Source: Haematococcus lacustris (taxonomy: Eukaryota; Chlorophyta; Chlorophyceae; Chlamydomonadales; Haematococcaceae). From it: 64,000 nt of DNA. The stretch covers positions 4,175,848 to 4,239,847 of the forward strand of contig JASKMD010000012.1 in NCBI GenBank assembly GCA_030144725.1. Direction: 5' to 3'. Shown here one piece after another: positions 32,701 through 44,453 of this stretch. How positions within the stretch are numbered: position 1 is the first letter of the stretch; every line of letters starts with the position of its first letter. The notes under the pieces were generated by a model, which had not been told where the DNA came from, did not search any database, and worked only from the letters and a program-made list of their open reading frames with translations. The translations under genes were made by a program, and so were the position numbers.

Positions 32701-33302
32701 TAGGCACGTGGCATCATGCTTCATGGTGATGATGATGGGTTTGGTGATTGCTGGGGACTGACGTGAGGGGAACTGGCAAGTGGCGGCACCCACCCCTGAG
32801 CTGCCGATGTTGGTGTAGCCACATGACCCATAGGCAAGGATCCTGCAGTGCAAACAACAGCTCTGGCTTCGTGGTGCCTCACAAAGTGTTCACCACTGCG
32901 TAGAAGGCTTCTGTATTTTATGACAGTAGCAGCAAGCCATCAACGTACCCACTCAAACGACGGACCAGGGGAGAAGCTGACGGGCGACTTACCCGAACGA
33001 TCCTTCTCCGCGTGCTGGATCGTACGCCTTTGATACAGCTTCAGGCGCGCCGAAATATCTGTGCGGGGGACAGTCGCAGTCGAGCGAGGCGTGATGCGCG
33101 AGTCGCGGGCCGCAGCGAATGTGCATGTGTGCACGTCTCACGTGGCTCTGCCCTCCAGCCAGCCGGGGTCCTGAGCCACGCAAGCTGACAGCCCGCAGAC
33201 GACCCAAACTGCCATCACAACAAGCGATCGCGCTCCGCGCGCAGCCCTAACACCGTCTTTGAGCGCCAGCTTAAGCTGGCGCGTCAACAGGCCGTCCGCC
33301 AT
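29767..33302 (-). CDS. expansin-like secreted protein (about ten exons)
   Basis: Start at 33302: MADGLLTRQLKLALKDGVRA, then a hydrophobic signal-anchor (VVMAVWVVCGLSACVA) and EGRAT. Exon 32993-33058 gives YFGAPEAVSKAYDPARGEGS; exon 32763-32842 gives YGSCGYTNIGSSGVGAATCQ. Later exons (about 32614-32500, 32370-32238, 32008-31900, 31470-31350, 31085-30905) give DYPGSCSRCYEIRC, SLRVRVIDSCPC and THFDISYWYGLNWL. These are the GxCGY, Cys pairs and HFD-like motif of the expansin double-psi barrel. The C-terminal exons (30653-30390, 30032-29767) encode CINLQPKGSISFFC and a beta-rich domain ending in TQAQLV and a stop. Expansins loosen cell walls non-enzymatically; the exact role in an alga is unknown. 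One exon border uses a GC donor (31899). The exact joins of exons 3-4 and 8-9 are not fixed. Confidence 0.78.
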
Positions 33303-33644
33303 CCTGTTTGTGCGTCTTAAATTCACAGCGCCGGCTGATGCGTATCAATGTAGCAGGACTCCCAGGCGAGCGCTGGTTCCATCGCTTGAATCGCTTGAAG
33401 AGTGACGCCCACTAATGGACTTTCAATGTTCGTTGGGTCAAAGAGGGTCTATAGCGGCACCTGCGTCATGTCATAGCCTTGGACATACCTGCCGAGGTTG
33501 TAGCAGTGCCGACATGGACCACAGACTACCATCAGCGAACACGTGATCGACCGGTATCAAAACCCGCACCGGCTAATGGCTCGTGACCGACAAGTATTGG
33601 CTGTTGGCCACCACATGTAGGAACGAGGTTTAGACACTTGAGCC

Positions 33645-33935
33645 GTGACGTTGGGCGTGCAGTGGAAGCCCCGGCCAGATCAAGTGCAGGACCGCTTGTT
33701 GCGGTCAGCCTGGAGCCAGCAATTCGAGGCGCCAGTGCGGGGACTGACGTGGTGCCCCTCGGTGAACCATGCCACCCCTAGGGAACGAGGTGAAAGGGTG
33801 GACAGGGACTGCAACGCATCCCTCAACCTCCAACGGGCAGGAGAGGCCCCATGGCGCCCAGGGGAGCTGTGTTGGTGGCCGGACAGAGGAAGGGCAGTGG
33901 CCCTAAGCAAGGAGTACCCAGCAGTGGTCTCCTAG
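33645..33935 (+). pseudogene. Fanzor/TnpB-like C-terminal fragment (copy 4)
   Basis: Reads QVQDRLLRSAWSQQFEA, VRGLTWCPS, ERVDRDCNASLNLQRAGEA and RPGELCWW, parallel to copy 1 residue for residue. The Glu-containing RuvC-II segment is missing and the end is shifted (the homologous tail continues in another frame from 33851). The sequence after it resembles that after copy 1 (GTGCACTGGGCAATGCTTCAG). It abuts an assembly gap 150 bp further on. A dead fragment of the same family. Confidence 0.6.
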
Positions 33936-34090
33936 ACGCTGTGAGACCGAGCACCCAAAGCCTAGGCCCAGCAGCCTGCAGCACAGTTATCTGTGCACTG
34001 GGCAATGCTTCAGCTGTTGCATACATAATAGCATGCGCCATCGGTCGGCTGAGGAAACTACAGTTGGATTGTAAATGAATGAGGTTACCC

Positions 34091-34590
34091 NNNNNNNNNN
34101 NNNNNNNNNNNNNNNNNNNNNNNNNNNNNNNNNNNNNNNNNNNNNNNNNNNNNNNNNNNNNNNNNNNNNNNNNNNNNNNNNNNNNNNNNNNNNNNNNNNN
34201 NNNNNNNNNNNNNNNNNNNNNNNNNNNNNNNNNNNNNNNNNNNNNNNNNNNNNNNNNNNNNNNNNNNNNNNNNNNNNNNNNNNNNNNNNNNNNNNNNNNN
34301 NNNNNNNNNNNNNNNNNNNNNNNNNNNNNNNNNNNNNNNNNNNNNNNNNNNNNNNNNNNNNNNNNNNNNNNNNNNNNNNNNNNNNNNNNNNNNNNNNNNN
34401 NNNNNNNNNNNNNNNNNNNNNNNNNNNNNNNNNNNNNNNNNNNNNNNNNNNNNNNNNNNNNNNNNNNNNNNNNNNNNNNNNNNNNNNNNNNNNNNNNNNN
34501 NNNNNNNNNNNNNNNNNNNNNNNNNNNNNNNNNNNNNNNNNNNNNNNNNNNNNNNNNNNNNNNNNNNNNNNNNNNNNNNNNNNNNNNNNN
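34091..34590. other. assembly gap (500 N)
   Basis: A run of exactly 500 N; true length unknown. Confidence 1.
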
Positions 34591-34597
34591 CCTTGGC

Positions 34598-34865
34598 CAA
34601 GGCTGCAGCATGGGTGACTGATAGGGCACGCAAGTTTGAGTGTTGAGAGGAGGATGAAGAGATATGCAAAGTGCAAAGTCCAGATGGTGAGTTGATGCAC
34701 AGTGGCAGTGTCCTTGCACAGTGGCTTTGACTTGGTGACCGGGTGGCTAGACTTAGTGACCTGTGCAAGCAGTGTGTAAACCACAGAGGATTGACATGTT
34801 ATGCAAGGGATGGCTGTCTAGAACATTCATAAGCACACCCACATCCGCAAAACTGTGTTTTGCTG
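34598..34865. repeat. dispersed repeat, also at 57652-57965
   Basis: Shares long stretches with 57652-57965, e.g. TAGGGCACGCAAGTTTGAGT, TGCACAGTGGCTTTGACTTG and ATGTTATGCAAGGGATGGCT, with an internal difference of some 60 bp. The second copy lies just downstream of a hAT-type transposase remnant, so this may be the 3' part of that element. Confidence 0.75.
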
Positions 34866-35850
34866 CAATGTTTGCATTGGGATAAAGTAATCAAATTCAA
34901 AGGGGAGAGTGCGGTATATTAATATCTAATGTGAGACCGTCTACATCATTATATGATATCATTACATCAGCTTGCCGCCGGGGTTCGAATCTTAGTATTA
35001 GCACGCTGTTTTGGCACGGACATAACGCCATTTCTGCAGTGAGATTGAGCTCAGTTTCAGCCTCTGCACATGCTTAGCTAACAGAAGGTTTAGCACACAG
35101 TACAAGCTCCGCTAGATCCAAGCACTCGACAGCTAAGCAAGGTTCGTAGGTCTGACCCCAGGCAGACTAATTGCGCTCCGCATCGGCAGTCGTGACATGC
35201 ATATGCCGCCTCGCTGACCAGGGGGGACGTAGCGATGAAGTCATATTAGCCTCATGCATGGAGGTAGCATGCCTGCAGTCCACATTATTGCACATTCCAC
35301 ATTATTGCACGGAAAGGAGTACGCGTGAGTACTTTTGCATCGGCGTGGTCATCGCGGGCATTGCAACCAGTGCGGTCACGATCAGTGCGCCGTGGTCGCA
35401 CAGGCATGCCCTCGTCGCCTGGGGTCAAAGCTAGACTTCTAATACCCAATTAAATTATATTCATCATATAATGCCATATATAGCTTCTAATAATCTGACT
35501 ATACACGGAAACCCGCACCCTATCATCATTATCTTACCTTTCTTTCTTCTATTCATATGGTCCCAGGGGGGCTAGCAGCTTGACTGCGCTCCACCTGCCC
35601 AGTTACTTGTACTTGTCTGCTGAACCCAGGCTGAATGGCATAGCTGCTTGGGGCTGGTCCTGGCCAGCAGGAATTGAGAGTGTGGCCTGCAAGTGCGGGA
35701 AATGTGACCTGCCAGGTTTTGGGGAATGTGACCAAGGTTTAGGTCAGTGTGATTTGCAGGTGTAAGGAGTTGTGAATCCCTGCCTAACCCAGGGCGGGTC
35801 AACAAGGCGGCGCTGCTTGTTGGTGCGGGGCCAAAGCCAGCGGCGGCGGC
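34866..35850. other. intergenic, no gene seen
   Basis: AT-richer than the surroundings in places (35430-35560). A tRNA T-arm-like GGGGTTCGAATC at about 34980 has no foldable tRNA around it. The tail (35560-35850) may be the 5' region of the next gene. Confidence 0.4.
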
Positions 35851-35856
35851 GGGGTC

Positions 35857-38800
35857 ATGTGGGGGGTCAGCTGGCAGGTGCTGGGGCAACCGCAGTCTGG
35901 GGGCGAGGGGTCAGCGTGTGGTGTGCCCCTGGATGAGGAATGGTACCAGGGCCAGGTGCGGGGGGTCCTGGGGGGGAAGGCAGGGGTGAGGCAGGAGGAG
36001 GGAGGCTGGGGGCCGGGCAGGGAGGGAGAAACGGGGGGGGAAGGGCAGGGGGAGGGAGGCAGAAGGGGTAGGGGGAGGGAGGCAGGGGGAGGGAGGTAGG
36101 GGGAGGGAGGTAGGGGGAGGGAGGGGAGGGGGAGGGGGGAGGAGGGGGTTAGAAGGGGTGCAGGGGGAGTGCAAGGGGAGCAGCACAGGCAGGGCTGTTG
36201 AGCTCAGGCTAGGCCCTGGCCTTGCCCCCGGGGCCCCCCTCCCCTCCCCTCCCCTCTCACTTCTGACAACCTGGCAGCACCCCTGGAACCCTGGTTTGCC
36301 CCTGACTGTGCTGCAGGTGATGGACTATGATCGCATCCGAGTGCGCCATCACTGTGCTCTAGTGGGTGCCACCAGCACTCCTGCATGCTCGCCTGCCACC
36401 AACCGCCTGAACTGCCTGACTGACCGACCAACCGACCAAACAACCAACACCGACCGACTGGCTGCCCGACTGCCCCACTGCCTGACTGCCCGCCTACTTG
36501 CATTCCCCGCCCTATCACTCACCTGCCTGCTGGCCTGGCTGATACTTACCTCAGCTGACCAGGGGCAGCCGGCCGTCTGGCAGGGTGAGGCATGGCAACT
36601 GGGCTGTAGGGCTCTCCTCAGCCCTGCCTCGCAACAAAAGATGTTCACGGACCAAGACCCGCCTTCCCGTAAACCCAACATCGCTGTTGTCAGGCTCAGG
36701 CATCAGCACTTGGTCTTGTCCCTGCGCCAGGCCTTGCTCAGCTGATCTTACTCTATGGCCGTGCTTGCATGACATGCTTGCATGTGGTTTTTCCCCCCCA
36801 GTGATGATGGCGACCTGGAGCTGATCCCTTTGTGGGCCCCCCAACCAGCTGCTTGAGGGTGCTGACCTCCCCTGACAAGTGGCCTGAGCAGGCTGCACGC
36901 ATCACCCGGTGGGGGGGGCCAGGCAGGGCAGGACGAAGCAGGGCACTGAGGCTGGCCTGCCAGCAAGGCCTGCCATGTGTTGGCTGCTTGTCCCTAAAAC
37001 ACACACACCAACCACCACCAACCATCACCAACCACCACCAAACCACCACCAACCACCCACCTACCACCAGCACATTCACAGGTGCTGAGAGCCCGCGAAC
37101 TGAGCTTGGTCTGCTAGCCAGAAGTGGTTTGCGGGAGGTTGCCCCCGCAGCCACACAACCGACAGCAGGAGCAGCAGCAGCAGGAGGTGCCATGACCCTG
37201 TGTCAGCCATGGAATGCTGTTCGCGGCCACTTTGGGACTGCTTGAGAATTTGTGATTGCATGAGCCACCAATGCGGATGAATGAGAGTGAGTGAGGGTAA
37301 GCATAAAGCATAGGGGCATCCGAGTACACAGCTCGCACAAGAAAGCGGTGGTTAGTGGTGGTTGTGGTGATTGTGGTGGTTGAGGTGGTAATGGTTGCCA
37401 TGGTGGTGGTGGTGGTGGTGGTGGTGGTGGTGGTGTCCTGCAGGGACCGGGGCACTGCGCAGCGCATGGCTGAGGGGGCGGCAGCGCTGCGGCAGCGCAA
37501 GGAGGAGGAGCAGCAGGCGCTGCAGGAGGAGGCTAACAAGGTAGCCAAGACATACATGTGTAGAGCAGTGGCTGGGACCAGGCTGGTCTGGGGCTGACCG
37601 CATGAAAGGGGACCCAGGCCACTCTGACTAGAAGTCAGTGGGAGGGGGGGATCAGGTTTGAGCCCCCACTTGGGACACTGACCCCCTCCCCCCTCCTCCC
37701 CACCCTCCCCCCACCCTCCCCCCACCCTCCCCCCCCACCCTCCCCCCACCCTCCCCCCACCCTCCCCCCACCCTCCCCCCACCCTCCCCCCACCCTCCCC
37801 CCCACCCTCCCCCCCACCCTCCCCCCACCCTCCCCCCACCCTCCCCCCACCCTCCCCCCCACCCTCCCCCCACCCTCCCCCCACCCTCCCCCCACCCTCC
37901 CCCCACCCTGCCCTGCCTCCCTGCTCCAGGTGGAGTATCAGCGCCGGCGAGAGCTGAACATGCAGCGCAACCGGGAGCGCATGAACGCCATGATCCGGGG
38001 GGGTGGCTCCCCCCCCGCCCCTGCCCCAGCTGCTCCCCCCTCCCCCCCCACAGGCCCTGGCACACCAGGCACCTCCCCCCCCCCCCGCCCCAGCCACCCC
38101 CCCAGGCGCCCCCGCCCCCGCCCCCTCCCCCCTGGGACTGCAGGGGACCAAGGCCCCGCGTCGACCCCCCCCGGGGAGTCAGCCAGGGCGGCGCTGCTCA
38201 GCGGGTGGGGCCAGACACTGCCACAGCCAGGCCGGCCCCGCCCCCCACTGGCAAGAAGTCCCGGGGTGAGGTGGGGGGTACAGCCAGCAGGGGGCGGGCC
38301 AAGCCAAGCCTGACCAAGAAGCAGTGTGCGGCCCCACCCCCTGCTGCCACAGCCCCTGAGGCAGCCACAAAGGTGGAGCCCACCCCCCTGCCGGCTGCTG
38401 CCCTCCCCCCGGATGCTTCAGCCGCTGAGGCAGCAGTGAAGGAGGGGCTGGGGGCCGCCCCCCTGCCGCCTGCTGACCGGGTGCTAGAGTCAGGCCTGGG
38501 ACCTGAGGGGCTCCCTGCCCTGGGGGGTCCCCTCCCGAGCCCTGAGCCCAACACTGCCCGGAGGAGCATGAGCATGGAGGAGGCAGGGGTGGGGCCTGGT
38601 GAGGGGGCAGGGGGCAGCTGCCTGCCGGCTAGCCAGTCAGGAAGCTGCAGCAGCAGGCGGCGGCAGGGCCAGCAGCAGGGTGGGGGCTGCGGCAAGAAGG
38701 GGCGGTCACAAATCATGACGCAGGCTCAGCAACAGCAGGACCAGCCACAGCTAGCATACCAACAGGAGCTGCCATCTCTACTGCACACACAAGAGGGGCA

Positions 38801-38869
38801 GCAGCAGCAGCAGCAGCACCGGGAACAGCAGCAAGAGCAGGAGCAGCAGCAGCAGAAACAGCAGCAGCA

Positions 38870-38900
<31 letters not shown>

Positions 38901-39653
38901 GCAATCCAAGAACAGCAGCAGCCGGGTCAGCAGCAGCAGCCGGCCCTGGCGTGGTGCCCCTCCGTGCTCTGCTTTTCCCCCATGGACCCCTCTATCTGGG
39001 CCCGGGCCCCCCGGGGTGTGGGTGTCCCTACTGTGTCGCCCCAGCCTCTGGCACACGCCGCTGCTGCCTGGGTGCCCAGCGGTATGGTGCCCCTCCCACT
39101 GCAAGCCCCACCCCCCTTTGCTGACCTGCCCCAGCCCCAGCCCCTGGCACTGCAAAGCGAGGGCTTGTTTGCCCAGCCACCCCAACCTGGACTGCTGGCA
39201 AGGCTGAATGTGGGTCCCATGACATGATGCACAGTGGTGCTCTGGATCACATATAGTCAGACAAATTTCATAATGTGAGCTTCTTGCTCCATGGGCACAT
39301 CGACTCTCACATGCCCTCACCCCTCACATTCTCCACACGCCGCCTGACCAAATCACACTCGCCACACTAAGTCACACCATGACATGCATCCATGCACTAA
39401 TGATCCCATGCTGCAATGTTTGTGCAAATAACAAGTAGGGTGCTGGACGCCATGCGACCTTTGCACTTCCACGCATTCCCTCATGCAGGTGCTGCATGAG
39501 AAGCTAGCTCGCGCAGACGTCAGGCGCAGGAGCAGAGAGGTGGAGCCAGTGCAGAGCAGGCCAGTAGTAGATCCGCAGGGACCCGCGGAGACCGCGCTGG
39601 CCCGTGCGCAGTCTATAAAGCTGGCGGCACAGGCTAAGAAACAGTGCATTTGA
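35857..39653 (+). CDS. Tudor-like, poly-Gln protein of unknown function
   Basis: Exon-like pieces: PLDEEWYQGQV (to about 35955), after CTGCAG at 36316 VMDYDRIRVRHH, then DDGDLELIPLW near 36803. Together these match the Tudor/agenet pattern W-x-G-x-V ... YDDGD-x-E-x-L. Further exons: DRGTAQRMAEGAAALRQRKE (37440-37540, coiled coil), VEYQRRRELNMQRNRERMNA (from 37930), then a Pro-rich part, a long Gln-rich part (38720-38945) and, after CAG at 39488, KLAAQAKKQCI and a stop at 39651-39653. Several C and G homopolymers (38030-38110) cause frame changes that may be sequencing errors. Chromatin or DNA-repair proteins often carry such Tudor domains; no specific name is justified. Confidence 0.5.
37680..37915. 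repeat. (CCCTCCCCCCA)n array in an intron
   Basis: About 20 copies of an 11-mer CACCCTCCCCC between two exons of the Tudor-like gene. Confidence 0.93.
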
Positions 39654-39734
39654 GCTGGACCATGATGTCCCTGCTACGTCACGGGTTCGTTTTTTACCTG
39701 TTTCTAACAGGTTTGTAAACCTTTGTAGCGTTAA

Positions 39735-39855
39735 GCTGTTAGTTTTGGTGAGGTGCCAGGTTGGGAAAGAGTGTCACCGGTGTGGGGTTGGCAGTCATCA
39801 AGGGTGCGACCGAGGATGCTTCAACTTGATTGGATGATTGATTGGATGAGATGAC
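39735..39855 (+). repeat. 120-bp direct repeat, copy 1
   Basis: Shares TTAAGCTGTTAGTTTTG, GAGGTGCC and ATCAAGGGTGCGACCGAGGA with 44454-44575 in the same orientation, about 85% alike overall. It begins 80 bp after the Tudor-like gene's stop. Confidence 0.8.
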
Positions 39856-40047
39856 GCCACAGCACTGCACATTGCAACGTGTAAGATGAGTCGGACACAT
39901 TCCAACCTAAACTAACAGGATTTGTAGAGATGGCATAGGATGGCATAGGACATATGCATGGGCTCAGTGCGTCGTAATGTGTGATTCCCATGGAGCTGCG
40001 ACGCTGCGACGGCTAGGCCCCTTTCGGACGTTGGCGTAGAAGGGGAA

Positions 40048-41227
40048 ATGGTGCAGGAGGTAAGCGAGAGCTACGCAGTTGCCCTTGCAGGGCCGCCATC
40101 GCCAAATCGAAGGTCCGCGATAGCCGTGTATCTAAACGAGCTTGCAGGGCCTGTTCAAGTTTCACCAGTACCAGGTTACAGGGCGGCACTTGCCAACTGA
40201 GAATGAGCCCAACCCAACCGTGTATCGCATGAAAGTCTGGGCCTCCGACGCCGTGCGTGCCAAGAGCAAGTTCTGGTTAGTGCCAGCGTCGCAAAGCTCC
40301 GTAGACGCATGTAACATGGGACGAGTTTGGATTGCGTCTTGAACAAGCAGGTACTTCTTGAGGAAGCTGCGTCGCGTCAAAAAGGCAAACGGTCAGATTT
40401 TGGCCATCAATGAGGTGCGCGCTGAACAGTTGCAAAACCACTTTCAGCGGACTCATTGCGAAGTGCAACCAGTGCTGCTACGAGGCAGCAGGGATAGTGC
40501 TGCACAGCAGTTTGGAACATACAGCAGCAGACACTACGCTTGGCTTCCTGCAGATCTTTGAGCGCAAGCCCACAACAGTGAAAAACTTCGGCATCTGGGT
40601 CCGATACCAGTCCCGAACTGGCTACCATAACATGTACAAGGAGTTCCGCGACGTGACCTTGAATGGGGCTGTGGGTCAGCTGTACCAGGAGATGGCATCA
40701 CGCCACCGTGTCCGCTTCCCCTGTATCCAGATTATCAAGACAGCCACAGTGCCAGCCGCAGCCTGCAAGCGTGCCAATACCCAGCAGGTGTGTCCCGCCT
40801 TACCAGCTGCAGCCTGGCTAGTGCATGAGGGGCAGCTCACCCTTTTTCTCAGCAGCATGGAGCGGCCATTAGGGGGAATTGTCTAGAAGGTGCCGCCAGC
40901 CTGTGCTGTACAGCACTGCACAGGTTTGCCGCACCCAGCTACTGCAGGGCTAGGTGCTGAAAGAGGAGCAAAGAGGGTGTTCCATCACAGTTGCATGGCA
41001 GCATCAATGCCCTTCAGCTCTCCTGTAGGCATGCCACAATTTTTGGCACCTTGGTGATCACCCTGCATTGGGATAAGTTTGGTTCTGCCAACTGCCTCTG
41101 CTCTGCCCTTCTGCAGTTCCTCAACTCCAAGATCAGCTTCCCTTTGACCCGCAAGGTGGTGCGTGCTAGCCGCCCCGAGCTCAAGACACTGTACAAGGCC
41201 AGCCGCCCCACCGTTGCCATGTACTAG
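40048..41227 (+). CDS. RPL18A: 60S ribosomal protein eL20 (L18a), five exons
   Basis: Exons 40048-40059 (MVQE), 40148-40275, 40351-40414, 40554-40787 and 41117-41227 splice with GT-AG borders and correct phases to 182 residues, close to the usual 176-180. Diagnostic stretches: [84 protein letters not shown] and [13 protein letters not shown] at the end. The protein is a structural component of the cytosolic large ribosomal subunit. A very short first exon is common in ribosomal protein genes. Likely the only transcribed gene between the two 120-bp repeats besides the Fanzor-like locus. Confidence 0.97.
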
Positions 41228-42029
41228 ACAGCTGTCAGCTGGGACCTGGAACCGGGAGTGGCAGCCAGGAAGGCCAGGCAGGCCTTCAGCCAGGCTCATG
41301 GGCCAGCAGCCCATCAGCAGCCCATCAGCAGCAGCCCCATGCTGCATGACGAGCTGTGGTTGTTGGCAGCTGGCATGTTCGGTACACCTGGCAGCTTTCA
41401 GCATCAGCACTGGCAGCATCCAGCAGGACATGTTGCTTTGCTTCAAGCAACCCTTGCGGCCTGTCTTGCCCTACACAACAGCCTAAGCTGTCGCAACAGC
41501 CAGCCATTTTCCCCGGTGGCAGTGATGTGCATGAAGCAGCTGAACTGCAGCCATAGCGTGATGCAGCAGCCATGGGGCTCCCAGCAGGCCAGCAGGGGGA
41601 GCAGGAGAGCTGGCTGGGGAATGCTAAGGCGATGGCAGGCAGCATGGCGCCTAGGTTTCTAGGTGAGACAGATGAGTGCTGTGAGACCCTGGCGCAAGCA
41701 GGCTGCTCCAAGTGCAGCTGACAGATGATGGGCCGGACTGCAGGCAATTTGCGACAGATGTTGCAGCATAGTGCCACTGCTTTCTGTTTCAGGCACTCCT
41801 GACAGCCCTGTAAGCTGAGAGCCAGATAGCTTTGCCCTCATCAAGGGAGGGTTTGGCCTGACCCTGGTCCCTCAGGCATAGTGCTTCACACGACTAAGGC
41901 TCACAAAAACACACGGTGGGGACAACGCCATGTAATGTATATGTAATGGATCCACTTCCGCCCCACTCCGGTTGCCGGCACTCCGGTTCAACAGAGTGCA
42001 GCCGGTAAGCCACTGAGCTTGACGAAAGG
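41228..42029. other. 3' flank of RPL18A, no gene seen
   Basis: Open frames are short and unrecognisable. TGTAA at 41809-41813 could be a poly(A) signal. Confidence 0.4.
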
Positions 42030-42069
42030 GTGTACCGCCCCCCGAAGCTAACTGACGACGCGACGCAGT

Positions 42070-44411
42070 GTGTGCCCGACGCGACATTGCAACTCCGTGC
42101 ATCGAGTCCTGCCGTGCGTGTGCTGTGCTTTCCCTGCGTCTACTGGTGCCAGTGGCAGTGGGCAGCAAGACCAGGGCCAGGGGCAGGCTGCCAAGGTAGT
42201 AATTGGAGAGAGGCGCCAGGTCATCAAGGCAGCCCTGCGCGGCCTTGTGGAGGCAGCCCGGCCTGATCTTAGCCCAGCGCAAGTCGATGCAGTTGTGGCA
42301 GAGGTCAACGAACATATGACCATGGGCAGGAAGCAGTGCTGCCTAACAGCCGTCCTGTGTCTGACTGTGCTGCTCCAGTCTTTCCTAGGCCAGCCCACTC
42401 CAGGCTTCCCAGCAGCAGGTCCAGCCCTAGGCCCCCCTCCCCCACCTGACCCAGCCTGCCCTCCTTATGCTCACCCCCGCCTTGCCACACGCACCTCCCC
42501 CCGCTCTGCAGCCCCAGCCCAGCTGCCTCCCCAAGTGCAGCTGGGCATCTTGGACCCACAGCTGTTGGTACAGATCAGGGATGCCATGGAGTTGCTCACC
42601 AATGCCAGTGTACTGGAGCACCTGATGCGTGGCCCCCACCACCGTGGCATCAGGCTGCTGCCCGGTGAGGTCGCCGTGTTTGAGCAGCCCAGCAGCGCCT
42701 GGCCGGTGGCCATGCTGAAGGAGCTGGATGAGGTGCACCTGCAAGGAGATGGCAACTCCCTCAACGCCAACGCAACCAAAATCATCACCAGCATCCAGGA
42801 GGGGCGGTTCATCAGTTGGTGGTGCAAGGCAGTCGGGGTGGTGGAGGGGGGGTTCAGTAGGACCATGAAGAAACACTTCCCCCAGCTAATGCTAGGCCGC
42901 CTAGACTATAGCCAGCCAGACAGGAAGCACAGGTGGCGCTTGCCGGCCAACAGCATGCTGCGGCAGCCTAGGTGGAAGGAAGAGGTAGTCAAGCACAGGA
43001 GGCTGCTGGGACTGCCTGCCACGTGGCGGGAGGGACAGGACTCCATAGGGAAGGGGGGGCAGGCAGGCTGCCCTTAGAGAAGAGGGTGCGCTATGCACTG
43101 TTCGTCAACCGCAGCCTAGAGGGCTGGCAGGCACCCCACGACACCTGCGGTTGGGGCTGCACCATGCCTAGGAGCATGTCGTTGAGGCCTTTTGCAAGAA
43201 GGTATAACCCTGACCCTGACCCTGACCCTGACCCTGACCCTGACCCTGACCCTGACCCTGACCCTGACCCTGACCCTGACCCTGACCCTGACCCTGACCC
43301 TGACCCTGACCCTGACCCTGACCCTGACCCTGACCCTGACCCTGACCCTGACCCTGACCCTGACCCTGACCCTGACCCTGACCCTGACCCTGACCCTGAC
43401 CCTGACCCTGACCCTGACCCTGACCCTGACCCTGACCCTGACCCTGACCCTGACCCTGACCCTGACCCTGACCCTGACCCTGACCCTGACCCTGACCCTG
43501 ACCCTGACCCTGACCCTGACCCTGACCCTGACCCTGACCCTGACCCTGAACCTGACCCTGACCCTGACCCTGACCTGCAGGTGGTGAATGGGATGAAGTG
43601 GGTGTCACGCCAGTACTACCACCAGGACAGGGGAGTGGCAGTTTTCCTGGGAGCGGGCAACTTCAGCCAGGGTGGGTGGAAGGCGGGGGCGGTGCGGGAG
43701 GGGTTTCGCAGGGTGGTGCAGCAGCCCAGCAGGCCCAGCGCAGATCCCAGGCCAGACAGGCTGGTGATTGTGGATGAGTTCCGCACCAGCCGTGTCAGCT
43801 CCTCAGTGCATGCCCGCCAGCCTTGTGAGCTGCACCTGCCACCTGCCCAGCCTAGGTCTGCAGATTGGGTAACCCCAGCAGGCCAGGTCAACCCGCGGCT
43901 GGTGCGCCCAGCCTGGAGCCTGCGGCATGCAAAGTATGTGCGGGGCCTGTCATGGTGCCATCAGGTGCCGCCCAACCCTCCGCCCCCTGCCCCTGCCCAG
44001 GACCCCCCCCCACCCCCAGCCCAGGCTCCCCCTGCCCCTGCCCCTGCCCAGGACCCCCCCCCACCCCCAGCCCAGGCCCCCCCCGCCCAGGCCCCACCCC
44101 CTCCCCCAGCTCAGGCCCAGCCCCTCCCTGCAGCACCTGGCCCAGTCCCACCACCCCAGGCACCCTCAGGGGGCAGGTGGCTGGACCGGGACACCAACGG
44201 GTGCCTGAACTTGCAGCGCACTGGGGAGAGCAGGCAGCGCCCCATAGAGCTATGCCAGTGGGATGACCTTAAGGCTCTGCCTGCCATTGGCAAGGAGTAC
44301 CAGCAGGGCTACAAGTTGGTCAATGACCGGCTGCCCAAGGTCAGGCAGAGGCTGCACCGGGCTGCAGAGTACCGGCGGGGCATTGATGGCCGGGCCCGCA
44401 ACAATGCATAG
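42070..44411 (+). CDS. Fanzor/TnpB-like gene, longest copy (copy 2), frames broken
   Basis: The N-terminal part (42070-43077) has VVIGERRQVIKAALRGLVEA, a Pro-rich linker, VQLGILDPQLLVQIRDAMEL, ATKIITSIQEGRFISWW and FSRTMKKHFPQLMLGRLDY. The frame then changes at a G7 run near 43056 and again near 43168. EHVVEAFCKK is followed by GTATAA at 43202, the CCCTGA array and CTGCAG at 43580: a phase-0 GT-AG intron, matching the phase-0 exon start of copies 1 and 3. The last exon (43581-44411) has VAVFLGAGNFSQGGWKA, VIVDEFRTSRVSS (RuvC-II Glu), YVRGLSWC, a Pro-rich insert, RWLDRDTNGCLNLQRTGE (RuvC-III Asp) and RPIELCQW. The zinc-ribbon CxxC pairs are missing, and I cannot point to a RuvC-I Asp. It may be a pseudogene or carry assembly errors. 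Confidence 0.58.
43205..43575. repeat. (CCCTGA)n array inside the Fanzor-like gene
   Basis: A nearly pure hexamer bounded by GTATAA and CTGCAG, i.e. almost the whole of a 379-base intron. Read through, it would give Pro-Asp dipeptides without a stop, which is why it can look like coding sequence. Confidence 0.95.
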
Positions 44412-44453
44412 GCCCTGGTAGTTTGCACAGGCTGTCAGCCTTACAAAAGCAAT

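Noticed and set aside
29767..33302. Barwin or bacterial RlpA-type protein instead of expansin-like
   Set aside because: The HFD-like motif, CYEIRC and a second beta-rich domain fit expansin-like proteins better, though the assignment is at superfamily level.
43192..43587. Reading the CCCTGA array in the Fanzor-like gene as a genuine Pro-Asp linker
   Set aside because: GTATAA and CTGCAG border it exactly, the other copies start an exon at the same point and phase, and no such linker exists in them.
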